Shown here: piece after piece, positions 31,936 through 40,810 of the stretch | Layout of the letters: each line of letters starts with the position of its first letter | Numbering within the stretch: the first letter of the stretch is position 1 | Assembly: GCF_900109465.1 (NCBI RefSeq) | Contig: NZ_FOAZ01000011.1 | Location: forward strand, 124,001 to 188,000 | From: Streptacidiphilus jiangxiensis | GTDB lineage: Bacteria; Actinomycetota; Actinomycetes; Streptomycetales; Streptomycetaceae | DNA length: 64,000 bases | Reading direction: 5' to 3' | Made by a program: the position numbers and the translations under genes | Notes under the pieces: generated by a model | Databases searched by the model: none | What the model saw: the letters and a program-made list of their open reading frames with translations, nothing else | What the model was told of the DNA's origin: nothing

Positions 31936-34533
31936 CTAGCCCTGAGCCGCAGCCTGGTCCGCCGCCTGGGCCTTGAGGGCGCGCTCGATGCCGCTGCGGC
32001 ACTCGACGACCATGCGGCGCAGCGCCGGGGCCGGCGCGTTCGCGTCGAGCCAGGCGTCCGTCGTGTCCAGCGTCTCCTGGGAGACCTGGATCGTCGGGTA
32101 GAGGCCGACGATGATCTGCTGGCCCATCTCGTGCGAGCGCTGCTCGAAGATGCCCTTGACCGCGTCGAAGTACTTCGCCGTGTACGGCGCCAGCAGTTCC
32201 GCCTGCTCCGTCTGGACGAAGCCGGCGATGACGGCCTCCTGGACGGTGTTGGTGAGCGTCTCCGCCTCCACCACCGAGGCCCACGCCGCGGCCTTGGCCG
32301 CATCCGTCGGGCGGGATGCCCGGCACGTTGCCGCGTGGGCCTCGCCGGCTGCGGTCGCGTCGCGCTCCAGCTCCTCCATGACGGAGGCCTCGTCCGCGAC
32401 GCCCGTCGCGGAGAGACGCTCCAGGAGCGCCCACCGGAGCTCGGTGTCGACGGCCAGGCCCTCGAGCTCGACGGAGCCGTCGAGCAGGCCGGAGAGCAGC
32501 GCCAGGTGCTCCTCGGTGGACGCGGACGCCGCGAACGTGCGGGCCCACGCCAGCTGGTGGTCACTGCCGGGCTCGGACGCGCGCAGCAGGCGCTCCGCGG
32601 CCTCGGCGAACTTCGCGCGGCCGGTCGGGCGCCACTCGGGCGCGCCGTAGAGCTCGACGGCCAGCTTGGCCTGGCGCTGCAGCGACTGCACCACACCGAT
32701 GTCGGACTCGCGGCCGACGCCGTGCAGCACCAGCTCCAGGTAGTCGCGGGTGGCCATCTCGGCGTCGCGGGTCATGTCCCAGGCGGCGGCCCAGCACAGC
32801 GCGCGCGGCAGCGAGTCGACGAAGTCGGCGATGTGCGCGGTGACGTTGGCCAGCGAGAACTCGTCCAGGCGGATCTTCGCGTAGGAGAGGTCGTCGTCGT
32901 TGAGCAGGATCACGGCCGGACGGTCGCGACCGACCAGCTGCGGAACCTCCGTCAGCTCGGCGGCGGCGATGTCCAGTTCGATCCGCTCGACGCGCTTGAG
33001 GGCGTCGCCGTCCAGCTCGTACAGGCCGATGGCGATACGGTGCGGCCGCAGCACGGCCTCGCCGCGCGCGCCGGCCGGCAGCGCGGGGGCCTCCTGGCGG
33101 ACGGCGAAGGAGGTGATGACGCCGTCGGCGCCGACCTCCAGCTCCGGGCGCAGGATGTTGATGCCCGCGGTCTCCAGCCACGCCTTGGACCAGGCCTTCA
33201 GGTCGCGGCCGGAGGTCAGCTCCAGCGCGGTCAGCAGGTCGGACAGGCGGGTGTTGCCCCACGCGTGGCGCTTGAAGTACGCCTGCACGCCCGCGAAGAA
33301 GGCGTCCTGGCCGACGTAGGCGACCAGCTGCTTGAGCACCGAGGCGCCCTTGGCGTAGGTGATGCCGTCGAAGTTGACCTGGACGTCCTCCAGGTCGTTG
33401 ATCTCCGCCATGATCGGGTGGGTCGACGGCAGCTGGTCCTGGCGGTACGCCCAGGTCTTCATCTGGTTGGCGAAGGACGTCCAGATGTTCGGCCAGCGGC
33501 TGCCCTCGGCCTCGGCCTGGCAGACGGTCTCGGCGAAGGTCGCGAACGACTCGTTCAGCCAGAGGTCGTTCCACCACTCCATGGTGACCAGGTCGCCGAA
33601 CCACATGTGGGCGAGCTCGTGCAGGATCGTCGTGGCGCGCGTCTCGTACGCGGCGTCCGTCACCTTGGAGCGGAAGACGTACTGGTCGCGGATGGTCACC
33701 GCGCCCGCGTTCTCCATCGCGCCCGCGTTGAACTCCGGCACGAACAGCTGGTCGTACTTGGAGAACGGGTAGGCGAAGTCGAACTTGTCCTGGAAGTAGT
33801 CGAAGCCCTGACGCGTGACGTCGAAGATGTGGTCCGCGTCCAGGTACTGCGCCAGCGACGGACGGCAGTAGACGCCCAGCGGCACCCGCTGCTCGCCGTC
33901 CGGGCTCACGTACTCGCTGAAGACGCCGTGGTACGGGCCGGCGATCAGCGCGGTGATGTAGGTGGAGATGCGCGGGGTGACCGGGAAGCGGTGCACCTCG
34001 GTGCCCTCGGTGGCGCCCTTCTCCGGGTCGGGGGAGACCTCGTTGCTGATGACCTTCCAGCCCGTCGGCGCGGTGACGACGAATCGGAACGTGGACTTCA
34101 GGTCTGGCTGCTCGAAGGAGGCGAAGACGCGGCGGGCGTCCGGCACCTCGAACTGCGTGTAGAGGTAGGTCTGCTGGTCGACCGGGTCGACGAACCGGTG
34201 CAGGCCCTCGCCGGAGCTGCTGTAGGCGCAGTCCGCGACGACGCGCAGCTCGTTCTCGGCGGCGAGGCCCGGCAGCGCGATGCGGCTGTCGTTGAAGACC
34301 TCGGACGGGTCAAGGGCGGCGCCGTTCAGCGTCACCTCGTGCACGGTCGGTGCGACGAGGTCGATGAAGCTGGAGGCTCCGGGCGTGGTGGCGGTGAACC
34401 GGACCACGGTCGTTGAGCGGAAGGTACCGCCCTCCGCCGCCGCGCTCAGGTCGAGCTCGATCTCGTATCCGTCCACGTGGAGGAGCTCGGCCCGGGTGCG
34501 GGCCTCCTCGCGGGTCAGGTTGGTGCCAGGCAC
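31936..34533 (-). CDS. pepN: Aminopeptidase N, first paralogue
   Basis: This 865-residue M1 zinc metallopeptidase removes N-terminal residues from peptides in the cytoplasm. It has the exopeptidase motif GAMEN (GAMENAGAVTI) and the zinc site HELAH (His305, Glu306, His309) with the third ligand Glu328 in WLNESFATF. The C-terminal ERAP1-like helical domain is complete. The GTG at 34533 (PGTNLTREEA start) is chosen: AAGGAG lies 10 bases upstream and the second PepN has the same N-terminus. An ATG at 34572 lacks a ribosome site. It is divergent from the type VII-associated locus. Confidence 0.95.
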   Translation of the reverse strand: MPGTNLTREEARTRAELLHVDGYEIELDLSAAAEGGTFRSTTVVRFTATTPGASSFIDLVAPTVHEVTLNGAALDPSEVFNDSRIALPGLAAENELRVVADCAYSSSGEGLHRFVDPVDQQTYLYTQFEVPDARRVFASFEQPDLKSTFRFVVTAPTGWKVISNEVSPDPEKGATEGTEVHRFPVTPRISTYITALIAGPYHGVFSEYVSPDGEQRVPLGVYCRPSLAQYLDADHIFDVTRQGFDYFQDKFDFAYPFSKYDQLFVPEFNAGAMENAGAVTIRDQYVFRSKVTDAAYETRATTILHELAHMWFGDLVTMEWWNDLWLNESFATFAETVCQAEAEGSRWPNIWTSFANQMKTWAYRQDQLPSTHPIMAEINDLEDVQVNFDGITYAKGASVLKQLVAYVGQDAFFAGVQAYFKRHAWGNTRLSDLLTALELTSGRDLKAWSKAWLETAGINILRPELEVGADGVITSFAVRQEAPALPAGARGEAVLRPHRIAIGLYELDGDALKRVERIELDIAAAELTEVPQLVGRDRPAVILLNDDDLSYAKIRLDEFSLANVTAHIADFVDSLPRALCWAAAWDMTRDAEMATRDYLELVLHGVGRESDIGVVQSLQRQAKLAVELYGAPEWRPTGRAKFAEAAERLLRASEPGSDHQLAWARTFAASASTEEHLALLSGLLDGSVELEGLAVDTELRWALLERLSATGVADEASVMEELERDATAAGEAHAATCRASRPTDAAKAAAWASVVEAETLTNTVQEAVIAGFVQTEQAELLAPYTAKYFDAVKGIFEQRSHEMGQQIIVGLYPTIQVSQETLDTTDAWLDANAPAPALRRMVVECRSGIERALKAQAADQAAAQG

Positions 34534-34682
34534 GCTGCGTGACTCCTTTGTCGACTGTCTCTTCGCTGGCATCTTTGCACGTCCCGGCGGGGTGGCCGGG
34601 CGGATTGCGCGGAGCGTGATGGTGGCGTGCTGTGCGGCGAGGCTAGGGTGTCTCACCGTACGTGTGTGTGAGGGGGGAGAGC

Positions 34683-35912
34683 ATGGACGGGTTCCGCGCG
34701 CCGTCGGCCGGTGACTTCGGCTCCTACGAGGGCCTGGTGGGCCACCAGAGCGACCACCTCGCGCGACTCGGGCAGTGGAGTTCCGGCCAGTGCAGCAACA
34801 CCCAGGGCTTCGACGAAGGCCTGCTGCTGCTCCCGATGCTGGCCGTGGTGCCGGAGCTGGGGCAGTTCTTCGACGGCAAGCTCGCCCAGGCGACGCGCGG
34901 CATGCATCTGATCGCGGGGAAGGTCCACGAGACCAGCGCGGAGTACACCCGGACCGACCAGGACAACGCGGCCGGCCTGCGCTCGCTCTACCCGTCGGCC
35001 TTCTCGGGCGGCACGTTCGGGAACTACGGGATCGGCGACATCCCGGGTGCGGGAGCGGTGGCCAACTTCACCGACGAGCCGGTCGAGCCGAAGGAGCCCG
35101 CCAGCGCGCAGGAGGACGAGGCGAAGGGGATCAAGCACGCCCTGCTCCTCGTGCGGCAGCAGACGGAACTCAAGTTCGCCAACACCCTCTTCCAGTGGTG
35201 CACCGGCCAGAGCCTGTACGAACTGCTGCTGACGCCGCTGCTGGGTGACTTCGGCCGGCTCCGCTACCTCTCCGACGCCTACGGCGAACTGAGCGACGGC
35301 CTCTACACCGTGGCGGGCACCCTGCGGAAGGGCTCGTGGAAGCTGGGCAGCGAGTGGCAGGGCGCCACGGCCAACGCCTTCGACCAGTACCTGTTCATGT
35401 GGACCATGGGCATCGGCGGTATCGGCGACGCGGCGAAGGACGCCGCCGAGGCGTACAAGATCGGTTACGACACCACGGTCCGGCTGGCCCGGATGGCGCT
35501 GAAGCAGATCAACCAGTTGGTCAAGGACGAGATCGCGCAGCTGGCCACGCAGGCCGAGGAGATGCTCGCGGGCGACGCGGCGGTCGAGGCCGTGGGGGGT
35601 GGTCCTGAGGACCCCGTCGCCGATGTGGTCGCCGCCGGCTTCTCGATCTACAAGCTGTACAAGATCTACAAGATCGTGCACCGGATCATCACCGGGATCA
35701 ACGCCATCATCACGATCTTCCGCGCCATCGAGGCGGCGGTGAAGGACATCGAGACGGCCGTGCACAAGATCATGGCGGCCATCGACTCACCCATGCCGTC
35801 CATCGGCAGCCTCATCGACCAGGTCGAGCAGCGCGGCTTCGACTTCGAGAAGAACGGCGGCTGGTCCCCGGTGCTCGGCGCCGGACGCATCGCGATGCTA
35901 CCGGCGGCCTGA
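34683..35912 (+). CDS. Large WXG100-like helical protein
   Basis: This 409-residue protein has no signal peptide. It is largely helical, with a WXG-type turn in SEWQGATANAFDQY near residue 225 preceded and followed by long helices. An amphipathic C-terminal part contains repeated Lys/Ile/Tyr (SIYKLYKIYKIVHRI) and may associate with membrane. The ATG at 34683 has a GGGGGG site. It starts a run of same-strand genes that includes a WXG100-like pair and two mycosins. By analogy, WXG-turn proteins are type VII secretion substrates; here the function is inferred. Confidence 0.82.
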   Translation: MDGFRAPSAGDFGSYEGLVGHQSDHLARLGQWSSGQCSNTQGFDEGLLLLPMLAVVPELGQFFDGKLAQATRGMHLIAGKVHETSAEYTRTDQDNAAGLRSLYPSAFSGGTFGNYGIGDIPGAGAVANFTDEPVEPKEPASAQEDEAKGIKHALLLVRQQTELKFANTLFQWCTGQSLYELLLTPLLGDFGRLRYLSDAYGELSDGLYTVAGTLRKGSWKLGSEWQGATANAFDQYLFMWTMGIGGIGDAAKDAAEAYKIGYDTTVRLARMALKQINQLVKDEIAQLATQAEEMLAGDAAVEAVGGGPEDPVADVVAAGFSIYKLYKIYKIVHRIITGINAIITIFRAIEAAVKDIETAVHKIMAAIDSPMPSIGSLIDQVEQRGFDFEKNGGWSPVLGAGRIAMLPAA

Positions 35913-35956
35913 CCCGCACGCGGCCACCGACCAGCTCCGGAACGGAAGAAAGCCAG

Positions 35957-36226
35957 ATGACGACCTTCGGCAGCAATCTCAACCTCCCGCCCCAGCCGGC
36001 CCGGCCCTCGCAGGCGTCCGTCTCGGAGGAGCGGCGGGCGGCCGTGGCCGAGCGGATGTCCGCCGAGCTGCTCGCCGGCCGCAGTCCCCATCAGCGCGAG
36101 CTGGCGGGCACCATCTTCAGGCGTCTGAGTGAGGGCGCGGAGGTCGAGGACCTCGAGCCCCTGATCCAGGATCTCCAGCGCACCGCCGTCGACGACTACC
36201 GCCGCCGTGGAAGGGCAGGTCACTGA
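35957..36226 (+). CDS. Small hypothetical protein in type VII-associated locus
   Basis: This 89-residue charged protein is predicted to be helical from about residue 22 on, with many Arg and Glu (EERRAAVAERMSAELLAGRS). It has no membrane segment or cysteine. Its stop lies one base before the next gene's start, so the two are probably translated together. I do not recognise a family. Confidence 0.75.
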   Translation: MTTFGSNLNLPPQPARPSQASVSEERRAAVAERMSAELLAGRSPHQRELAGTIFRRLSEGAEVEDLEPLIQDLQRTAVDDYRRRGRAGH

Positions 36227-36227
36227 G

Positions 36228-36953
36228 ATGTCGTTCGACTTCCTCAAGGGTGGCGGGAGTACCGGCGCGGGCGTACCGGGCGCCGATCCGCTGGAGTCCC
36301 TGCGCGAGTTCGTCGTCAAGGTCGAGTACGGGCGGCACCACACGACATTCAACGTCTTCGACGGCGGCAGCTCGCACCCCGTGGTCCGGATGCACAAGCC
36401 GGTTCCTTACGACGTGCACGAGTACTACCGCGTCTTCCCGGTCGCCGAGCCCGACCGCGTTCTCGGCACGGTGGTGATGGGCCGCGGCCGCTATCCCGAC
36501 AACCGGTTCGCGGGTGGCGCCTCCGAGGTCAGGTTCAAGTTCGGGGGAACGCAGTTCGCGGCCCAGCAGCCCGAGATCGGCCAGATGGTCGGTCACAAGG
36601 TGGGCGTGACGCGACTGACCGACAACTGGCTCGGCTCCGTGGCCCCCGGCACCGCCCTCACCCCCTACCACCTCGAGTTCAAGAGTGACTCGGGCCCGAG
36701 CTTCACCTTCTCCCGTCGGGTCGGCGTCACGTCGGACTACAAGATCACCATCGTGGACGGCCGGGTGAGCCGCCTGGCCGTGCTGGCGTGGACCGAGGAG
36801 TTCAACCGCGAGGAGTCGGTCGACTGGCGCAAGTCCGTGATCGACACGACGACCAATCCGCTGAAGACCTTCGGGCCCGAGTTCGGTGCCGACGCGGAGC
36901 GTCGAGTGGCCGCGCTCAAGGAGGCCAAGAAGAATCGGAAGCATGGCTCCTGA
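36228..36953 (+). CDS. Hypothetical beta-rich protein
   Basis: This 241-residue protein is predicted to be mostly beta strands (EFVVKVEYGRHHTTFNVFDG and similar alternating stretches), with a Lys/Arg-rich C-terminus. No signal peptide or membrane segment is seen. It resembles compact tubby- or LURP-like barrels in pattern, but I cannot confirm a family. The ATG at 36228 lies one base after the previous stop. It overlaps the next gene by 11 bases, indicating an operon. Confidence 0.8.
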   Translation: MSFDFLKGGGSTGAGVPGADPLESLREFVVKVEYGRHHTTFNVFDGGSSHPVVRMHKPVPYDVHEYYRVFPVAEPDRVLGTVVMGRGRYPDNRFAGGASEVRFKFGGTQFAAQQPEIGQMVGHKVGVTRLTDNWLGSVAPGTALTPYHLEFKSDSGPSFTFSRRVGVTSDYKITIVDGRVSRLAVLAWTEEFNREESVDWRKSVIDTTTNPLKTFGPEFGADAERRVAALKEAKKNRKHGS

Positions 36954-37596
36954 CGCTCCGCCGGTCACCGAACTCGTCCCCACCGAGGTGGGCGACGCGC
37001 GCCTCACCTGGCACCACCGCGACCGCGCACAGCGCGGCGTGCTGCTGCTCGGCCACGGCGCGGGCGGCGGCATCGAGGCCGCGGACCTCCAGGCCATCGC
37101 GGCCGGTGTCGACTCCGTCGCCGTCGTGCTCGTCGAACAGCCCTGGCGCGTCGCCGGCAAGCGCCTTGCCCCCGCGCCGAAGACGCTGGACGTCGGGTGG
37201 CTTCCCGTCGTCGCCCATGTGCGGGCTGCGGTGGGGGAGTCCGTGCCACTCTTCGTCGGCGGCCGCAGCGCGGGCGCCCGCGTCGCGTGCCGGACGGGCG
37301 CGCAGTCGGGTGCGGCCGGTGTCGTCGCCCTGGCCTTCCCGCTCCACCCCCCGGGCAAGCCCGAGCGCTCCCGCGCGGACGAACTGTTGGGAACCGGCCT
37401 CCCTACCCTCGTCGTCCAGGCGGCCCGCGACCCCTTCGGCGCCCCGTCGGAGTTCCCACAGCTGCCGAAGCGCACACACCGCCTGACCGGCCTCGACGCG
37501 GGCAACCACGCGTTCGCCGTACGCAAGACCGAAACTGACGTGGTGCCGGATGTCGTTCGTACGGTTGCGGATTGGCTGCAGGAGCGGATCCGGTAG
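36943..37596 (+). CDS. Alpha/beta hydrolase, KANL3/Tex30-like
   Basis: This 217-residue protein has an alpha/beta-hydrolase fold. The oxyanion strand reads LLLGHGAGG, the nucleophile elbow GGRSAGAR has its Ser near residue 104, and Asp (QAARDPFG) and His (GNHAF) complete a triad. This matches the KANL3/Tex30 dienelactone-hydrolase-like family, which often lacks a known substrate. The start at 36943 with GGAAG just upstream overlaps the previous gene by 11 bases. It appears to be a passenger in the locus. Confidence 0.9.
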   Translation: MAPDAPPVTELVPTEVGDARLTWHHRDRAQRGVLLLGHGAGGGIEAADLQAIAAGVDSVAVVLVEQPWRVAGKRLAPAPKTLDVGWLPVVAHVRAAVGESVPLFVGGRSAGARVACRTGAQSGAAGVVALAFPLHPPGKPERSRADELLGTGLPTLVVQAARDPFGAPSEFPQLPKRTHRLTGLDAGNHAFAVRKTETDVVPDVVRTVADWLQERIR

Positions 37597-37662
37597 GGAC
37601 CTTGTCCGTGGTCATCCCTATGATGTGCATGGGCTTAAAGCCGATGAACGGGGAGGCGAGCG

Positions 37663-37986
37663 ATGGCCGGATATGAAGTAGACCTGAGCTACCTGCAGGA
37701 CACGCTGAAGAAGCTGCAGGGTGTGGCGGACGGCATGGACGTGGTCTGTGGTGTCTCCAATTACCAGACCAACATTGCCCGCTCGGAGTTCGGCGGCGAC
37801 AAGTTCATCGAGGCGGGCAATCTGTTCGCCGCCCACGACAACATGAAGACGCAGCTCACGCAGATGATCACCACCTTGAAGGCGATGATCCAGGACTTCA
37901 CGGACAAGACCGGTGCCGCGCACGCCCAGTACGCGGCGCAGGAGAGCCACACCGGCGGGACCTTCCTGAACCACGGGGCTTCCTGA
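37663..37986 (+). CDS. Small WXG100-like protein
   Basis: This 107-residue protein has the size and helix-turn-helix pattern of ESAT-6/WXG100 proteins, but the WXG turn is replaced by a Gly/Asn/Phe-containing turn around FGGDKFIEAGN. It is followed at once by a larger WXG protein sharing one base (TGATG). Paired small and large helical proteins of this type form secreted heterodimers in type VII systems. Secretion is inferred, as no EccC-type motor is in the window. Confidence 0.82.
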   Translation: MAGYEVDLSYLQDTLKKLQGVADGMDVVCGVSNYQTNIARSEFGGDKFIEAGNLFAAHDNMKTQLTQMITTLKAMIQDFTDKTGAAHAQYAAQESHTGGTFLNHGAS

Positions 37987-39401
37987 TGGGCGGCGCGGGA
38001 GAGGCGGCTGCGCTCGCAGCGCAGCAGCGCCAGCGGCAGCAGGCCGCGGACAAGCAGTGGCAGACCGTCCTGGACAAGAACAAGGGTGGCAGGACCGGCC
38101 TTGACGGCTTCACGACGGACTTCGAGTCCGCGGGTGGCTACAAGGGCCTCCAGCAGATGATCGAGAGCGCCAGCCCGAGCGCGATCATGGACGTGGCCCG
38201 GCACTGGGACAACATCTCGCAGTCGCTGACGTCGACGGCCAACGAGCTCGGCACCCATGTCAACACCATGCTGGAGCACTGGACCGGCGAGAGCGCGGAC
38301 AACTTCCGCGCCAGCGCCGCGGCGCTCCAGGAGAGCCTGACCAACGGCGCCCAGTACGCGAGCAACACGCACTACTCCTTGGGCCAGGCGAGCCAGGCGC
38401 TGACGACTGCCAAGCAGAACTTCCCGGGCGCCCCGAGCGAGCTCGATCAGATCGGCAGCGCGCTCGGCGGGTCCAGCGACATCCAGTTCAAGCAGGACGC
38501 GGCGAAGTTCGGTCTGGCCCAGGCCGTGAAGATGGACGGTGGCGACCTCAGCGCCTGGGAGCAGGTGCACCAGGAGGCCGTCGTCGTCATGGAGCAGCTC
38601 GGCACGCAGTACAACGCGTCGGCAGCCCAGTTGAAGACGCCCGGCTCGCACTCGGGCAGCACCGTCTGGCCGGCCCCGCCCGAGCCGCCGCAGCATGGTG
38701 GCAGCGTCGGCGGCTACGGCGACACCCCCACCGGGCCCGGGCATGCGGGTGAGGCGCACGTCACGCCGATCACCGGCGGCAACGGTGGCGGCCACGACAC
38801 CTTCAACCCCGGCCAGAACGGTGGCGGCGGGTACAACCCCGGTGGCGGCGGGATCGACGGCGTCCACGGCGGTCAGGGCGGCGGGACGCCTCCCGGCCCC
38901 GGCGGCACCCTCGATGGTGGCCCCGGCGGCCCGAAGAGTGGTACCGGCGTCGGCGGTGGCGTGACGGGCGAGCCCGTCATCGGAGGCGTCACCGGCATCG
39001 GTTCCGGCGGCGGCCGGGGTCGCGGCGGCGGGTTCGGCGGCGGCGTGGGCGGTGTCGGTGGTCTCGGCGGCCTGGGCGGTGGCGGTCTCGGTGGCGGCCT
39101 GGGCGGTGGGCGTCTCAGCGGCGCCGGCGGTATCGGCAGTGGTGGCCTTGCCGAGGGCGAGGGTATGACCGCAGGCGAAGGCGCCCACGGTATGTCGGAG
39201 GCCGAGAAAGCCGCGATCGGCGCCGAGGGCGAGGGAGCCGGTGGTGCCGGGCAGGGCGAGCCCATGGGCATGGGCGGCGGTGGCATGGGCGGCGGCAACC
39301 AGAACAAGAAGAAGCGCAAGGCGCGCGCCGGGTATCTGGTCGAGGACGAGGAGACGTGGGCCTCGAACGGAGCGTCCAACCCGGGCGTGATTGATTTCTG
39401 A
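37986..39401 (+). CDS. WXG-domain protein with Gly-rich C-terminus (PPE/EspB-like layout)
   Basis: This 471-residue protein has an N-terminal helical domain (about 1-215) with a clear WTGESADNF turn near residue 98. It is followed by a very Gly-rich low-complexity region (about 215-440) and a basic then acidic C-terminus (QNKKKRKARAGYLVEDEETW). The VEDEETW motif is a recurring end of actinobacterial type VII-associated proteins. The gene overlaps its small partner by one base. It is a likely type VII substrate upstream of the mycosins. Confidence 0.87.
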   Translation: MGGAGEAAALAAQQRQRQQAADKQWQTVLDKNKGGRTGLDGFTTDFESAGGYKGLQQMIESASPSAIMDVARHWDNISQSLTSTANELGTHVNTMLEHWTGESADNFRASAAALQESLTNGAQYASNTHYSLGQASQALTTAKQNFPGAPSELDQIGSALGGSSDIQFKQDAAKFGLAQAVKMDGGDLSAWEQVHQEAVVVMEQLGTQYNASAAQLKTPGSHSGSTVWPAPPEPPQHGGSVGGYGDTPTGPGHAGEAHVTPITGGNGGGHDTFNPGQNGGGGYNPGGGGIDGVHGGQGGGTPPGPGGTLDGGPGGPKSGTGVGGGVTGEPVIGGVTGIGSGGGRGRGGGFGGGVGGVGGLGGLGGGGLGGGLGGGRLSGAGGIGSGGLAEGEGMTAGEGAHGMSEAEKAAIGAEGEGAGGAGQGEPMGMGGGGMGGGNQNKKKRKARAGYLVEDEETWASNGASNPGVIDF

Positions 39402-39454
39402 GAGTCAAGTAGTGTCCTGGTCGTCGAACGTACGTAGGCGAGCGGGGTGACGGT

Positions 39455-40804
39455 ATGGGCTTCAGTCGAGCACTGCGTGGTTTGGGAGGGGCAGCGCTCG
39501 CTGGAGCCCTTGTCGTTGGTGGGGCTCCAGCGGCGCATGCCGACCAGGCACGCGACACGCAGTGGGTGCTGGGTGCGTCCGGATACGACGCGGCCAAGGT
39601 GGTCTGGCCACACACCACCGGTAAAGGCATCACCGTTGCCCTGATCGACTCCGGCGTGCGCGCGACCCAGGTCGACCTACGGGGACAGATCCTCCAGGGC
39701 ACCGACTTCGCCTTCGGTGGCAACGGCCAGACCGATCACTCGCCCGAGGGCCACGGCACCCAGATGGCGAGCGTCATCGCTGGTCACGGGCATGGCCCGA
39801 ACGGCGAGGACGGGATCATGGGCCTGGCACCGGGTGTGAAGATTCTTCCGATCGGCATCGGTACGGGCGTGCAGGGCCAGGGGCAGGACTATGTGCCTCA
39901 GGCCATTCGTTATGCGGTCGATCACGGCGCGCAGGTGATCAACATGTCGATCGGCTCAGCCGGGGCCGACCCCGTCGAAGAGAGTGCGGTCGCCTACGCC
40001 GAGCAGCACAACGTCGTTCTGGTGGCGGCGGCAGGCAACGACGGTGGGAACGACAAGCAGTACCCCGCATCGTGGCCTGGCGTCATCAAGGTCGGCGCGG
40101 TCGACAAGACGGGCAAGCTGTCCAGCGAGTCGCAGACGGGCGGCATCACCGTCGTGGCGCCTGGGGTCGACATCCTGAGCGACGGTGCGGGCAGCGACAC
40201 CGAGATGCGCATGGCGCACGGCACCAGTGACGCCACCGCCGTAGTCTCCGCCCTCGCTGCCCTCTACCGGTCCGCGCACCCGAGCCTGACCGCCGGGCAG
40301 ATCGTCAACTACATCATCAAGACCGCGATCCTCCCTAAGGGCCTCACCGCTCCGGACCCCGGCTTCGGCTACGGCATCGCCTCGCCCGACTTCAAGATGG
40401 CCGTCGATGCCGGCCCGGCCGCCGGGCCGTTGCCGCAGGCGACGGACCCGCTGAACCAGGGCGGCACCGGGGCCAACAGCAGCGCCAGCCCCGACACTTC
40501 CACCACGGCCTCCGGGTCCGGCTCCTCCTCGTCCACGATCGTGATCGTCCTCGGGGCGCTCGCCGCTCTCGTCGTCGTGGTGGTGGTCATTGTCGTGATC
40601 GCCCGTAGTCGCCGTGGCGGCGGTGGTGGTGGCAACAGTGGTGGCCCGGGCTACCCGCAGGCGCAGCCGCAGTACCAGCCCCAGCCGCAGGCTTACCAGC
40701 CGCCGACCGGGCAGTACGGACAGCAGCCGCCGCAGAACCCGTACAACAACGGTGGCCAGCAGTACCCGCCGCAGCAGGGCTACGGCGGGAACCAGGGGCG
40801 GTAA
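39455..40804 (+). CDS. mycP: Mycosin-like serine protease, first copy
   Basis: This 449-residue membrane-anchored subtilase has a Sec signal peptide (about 1-29, ending AHA) and a catalytic domain with Asp65 (LIDSGVR), His100 (EGHGT) and Ser258 (AHGTSDAT). A Ser/Thr linker, one transmembrane segment (about 355-378), and a cytoplasmic Gln/Pro/Tyr-rich tail follow. This order is that of type VII mycosins, which sit beside the secretion channel. The motif after Ser reads DATAVV where mycosins usually have a proline-containing stretch. It is 53 bases after the Gly-rich WXG gene. Confidence 0.92.
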   Translation: MGFSRALRGLGGAALAGALVVGGAPAAHADQARDTQWVLGASGYDAAKVVWPHTTGKGITVALIDSGVRATQVDLRGQILQGTDFAFGGNGQTDHSPEGHGTQMASVIAGHGHGPNGEDGIMGLAPGVKILPIGIGTGVQGQGQDYVPQAIRYAVDHGAQVINMSIGSAGADPVEESAVAYAEQHNVVLVAAAGNDGGNDKQYPASWPGVIKVGAVDKTGKLSSESQTGGITVVAPGVDILSDGAGSDTEMRMAHGTSDATAVVSALAALYRSAHPSLTAGQIVNYIIKTAILPKGLTAPDPGFGYGIASPDFKMAVDAGPAAGPLPQATDPLNQGGTGANSSASPDTSTTASGSGSSSSTIVIVLGALAALVVVVVVIVVIARSRRGGGGGGNSGGPGYPQAQPQYQPQPQAYQPPTGQYGQQPPQNPYNNGGQQYPPQQGYGGNQGR

Positions 40805-40810
40805 CGCGGG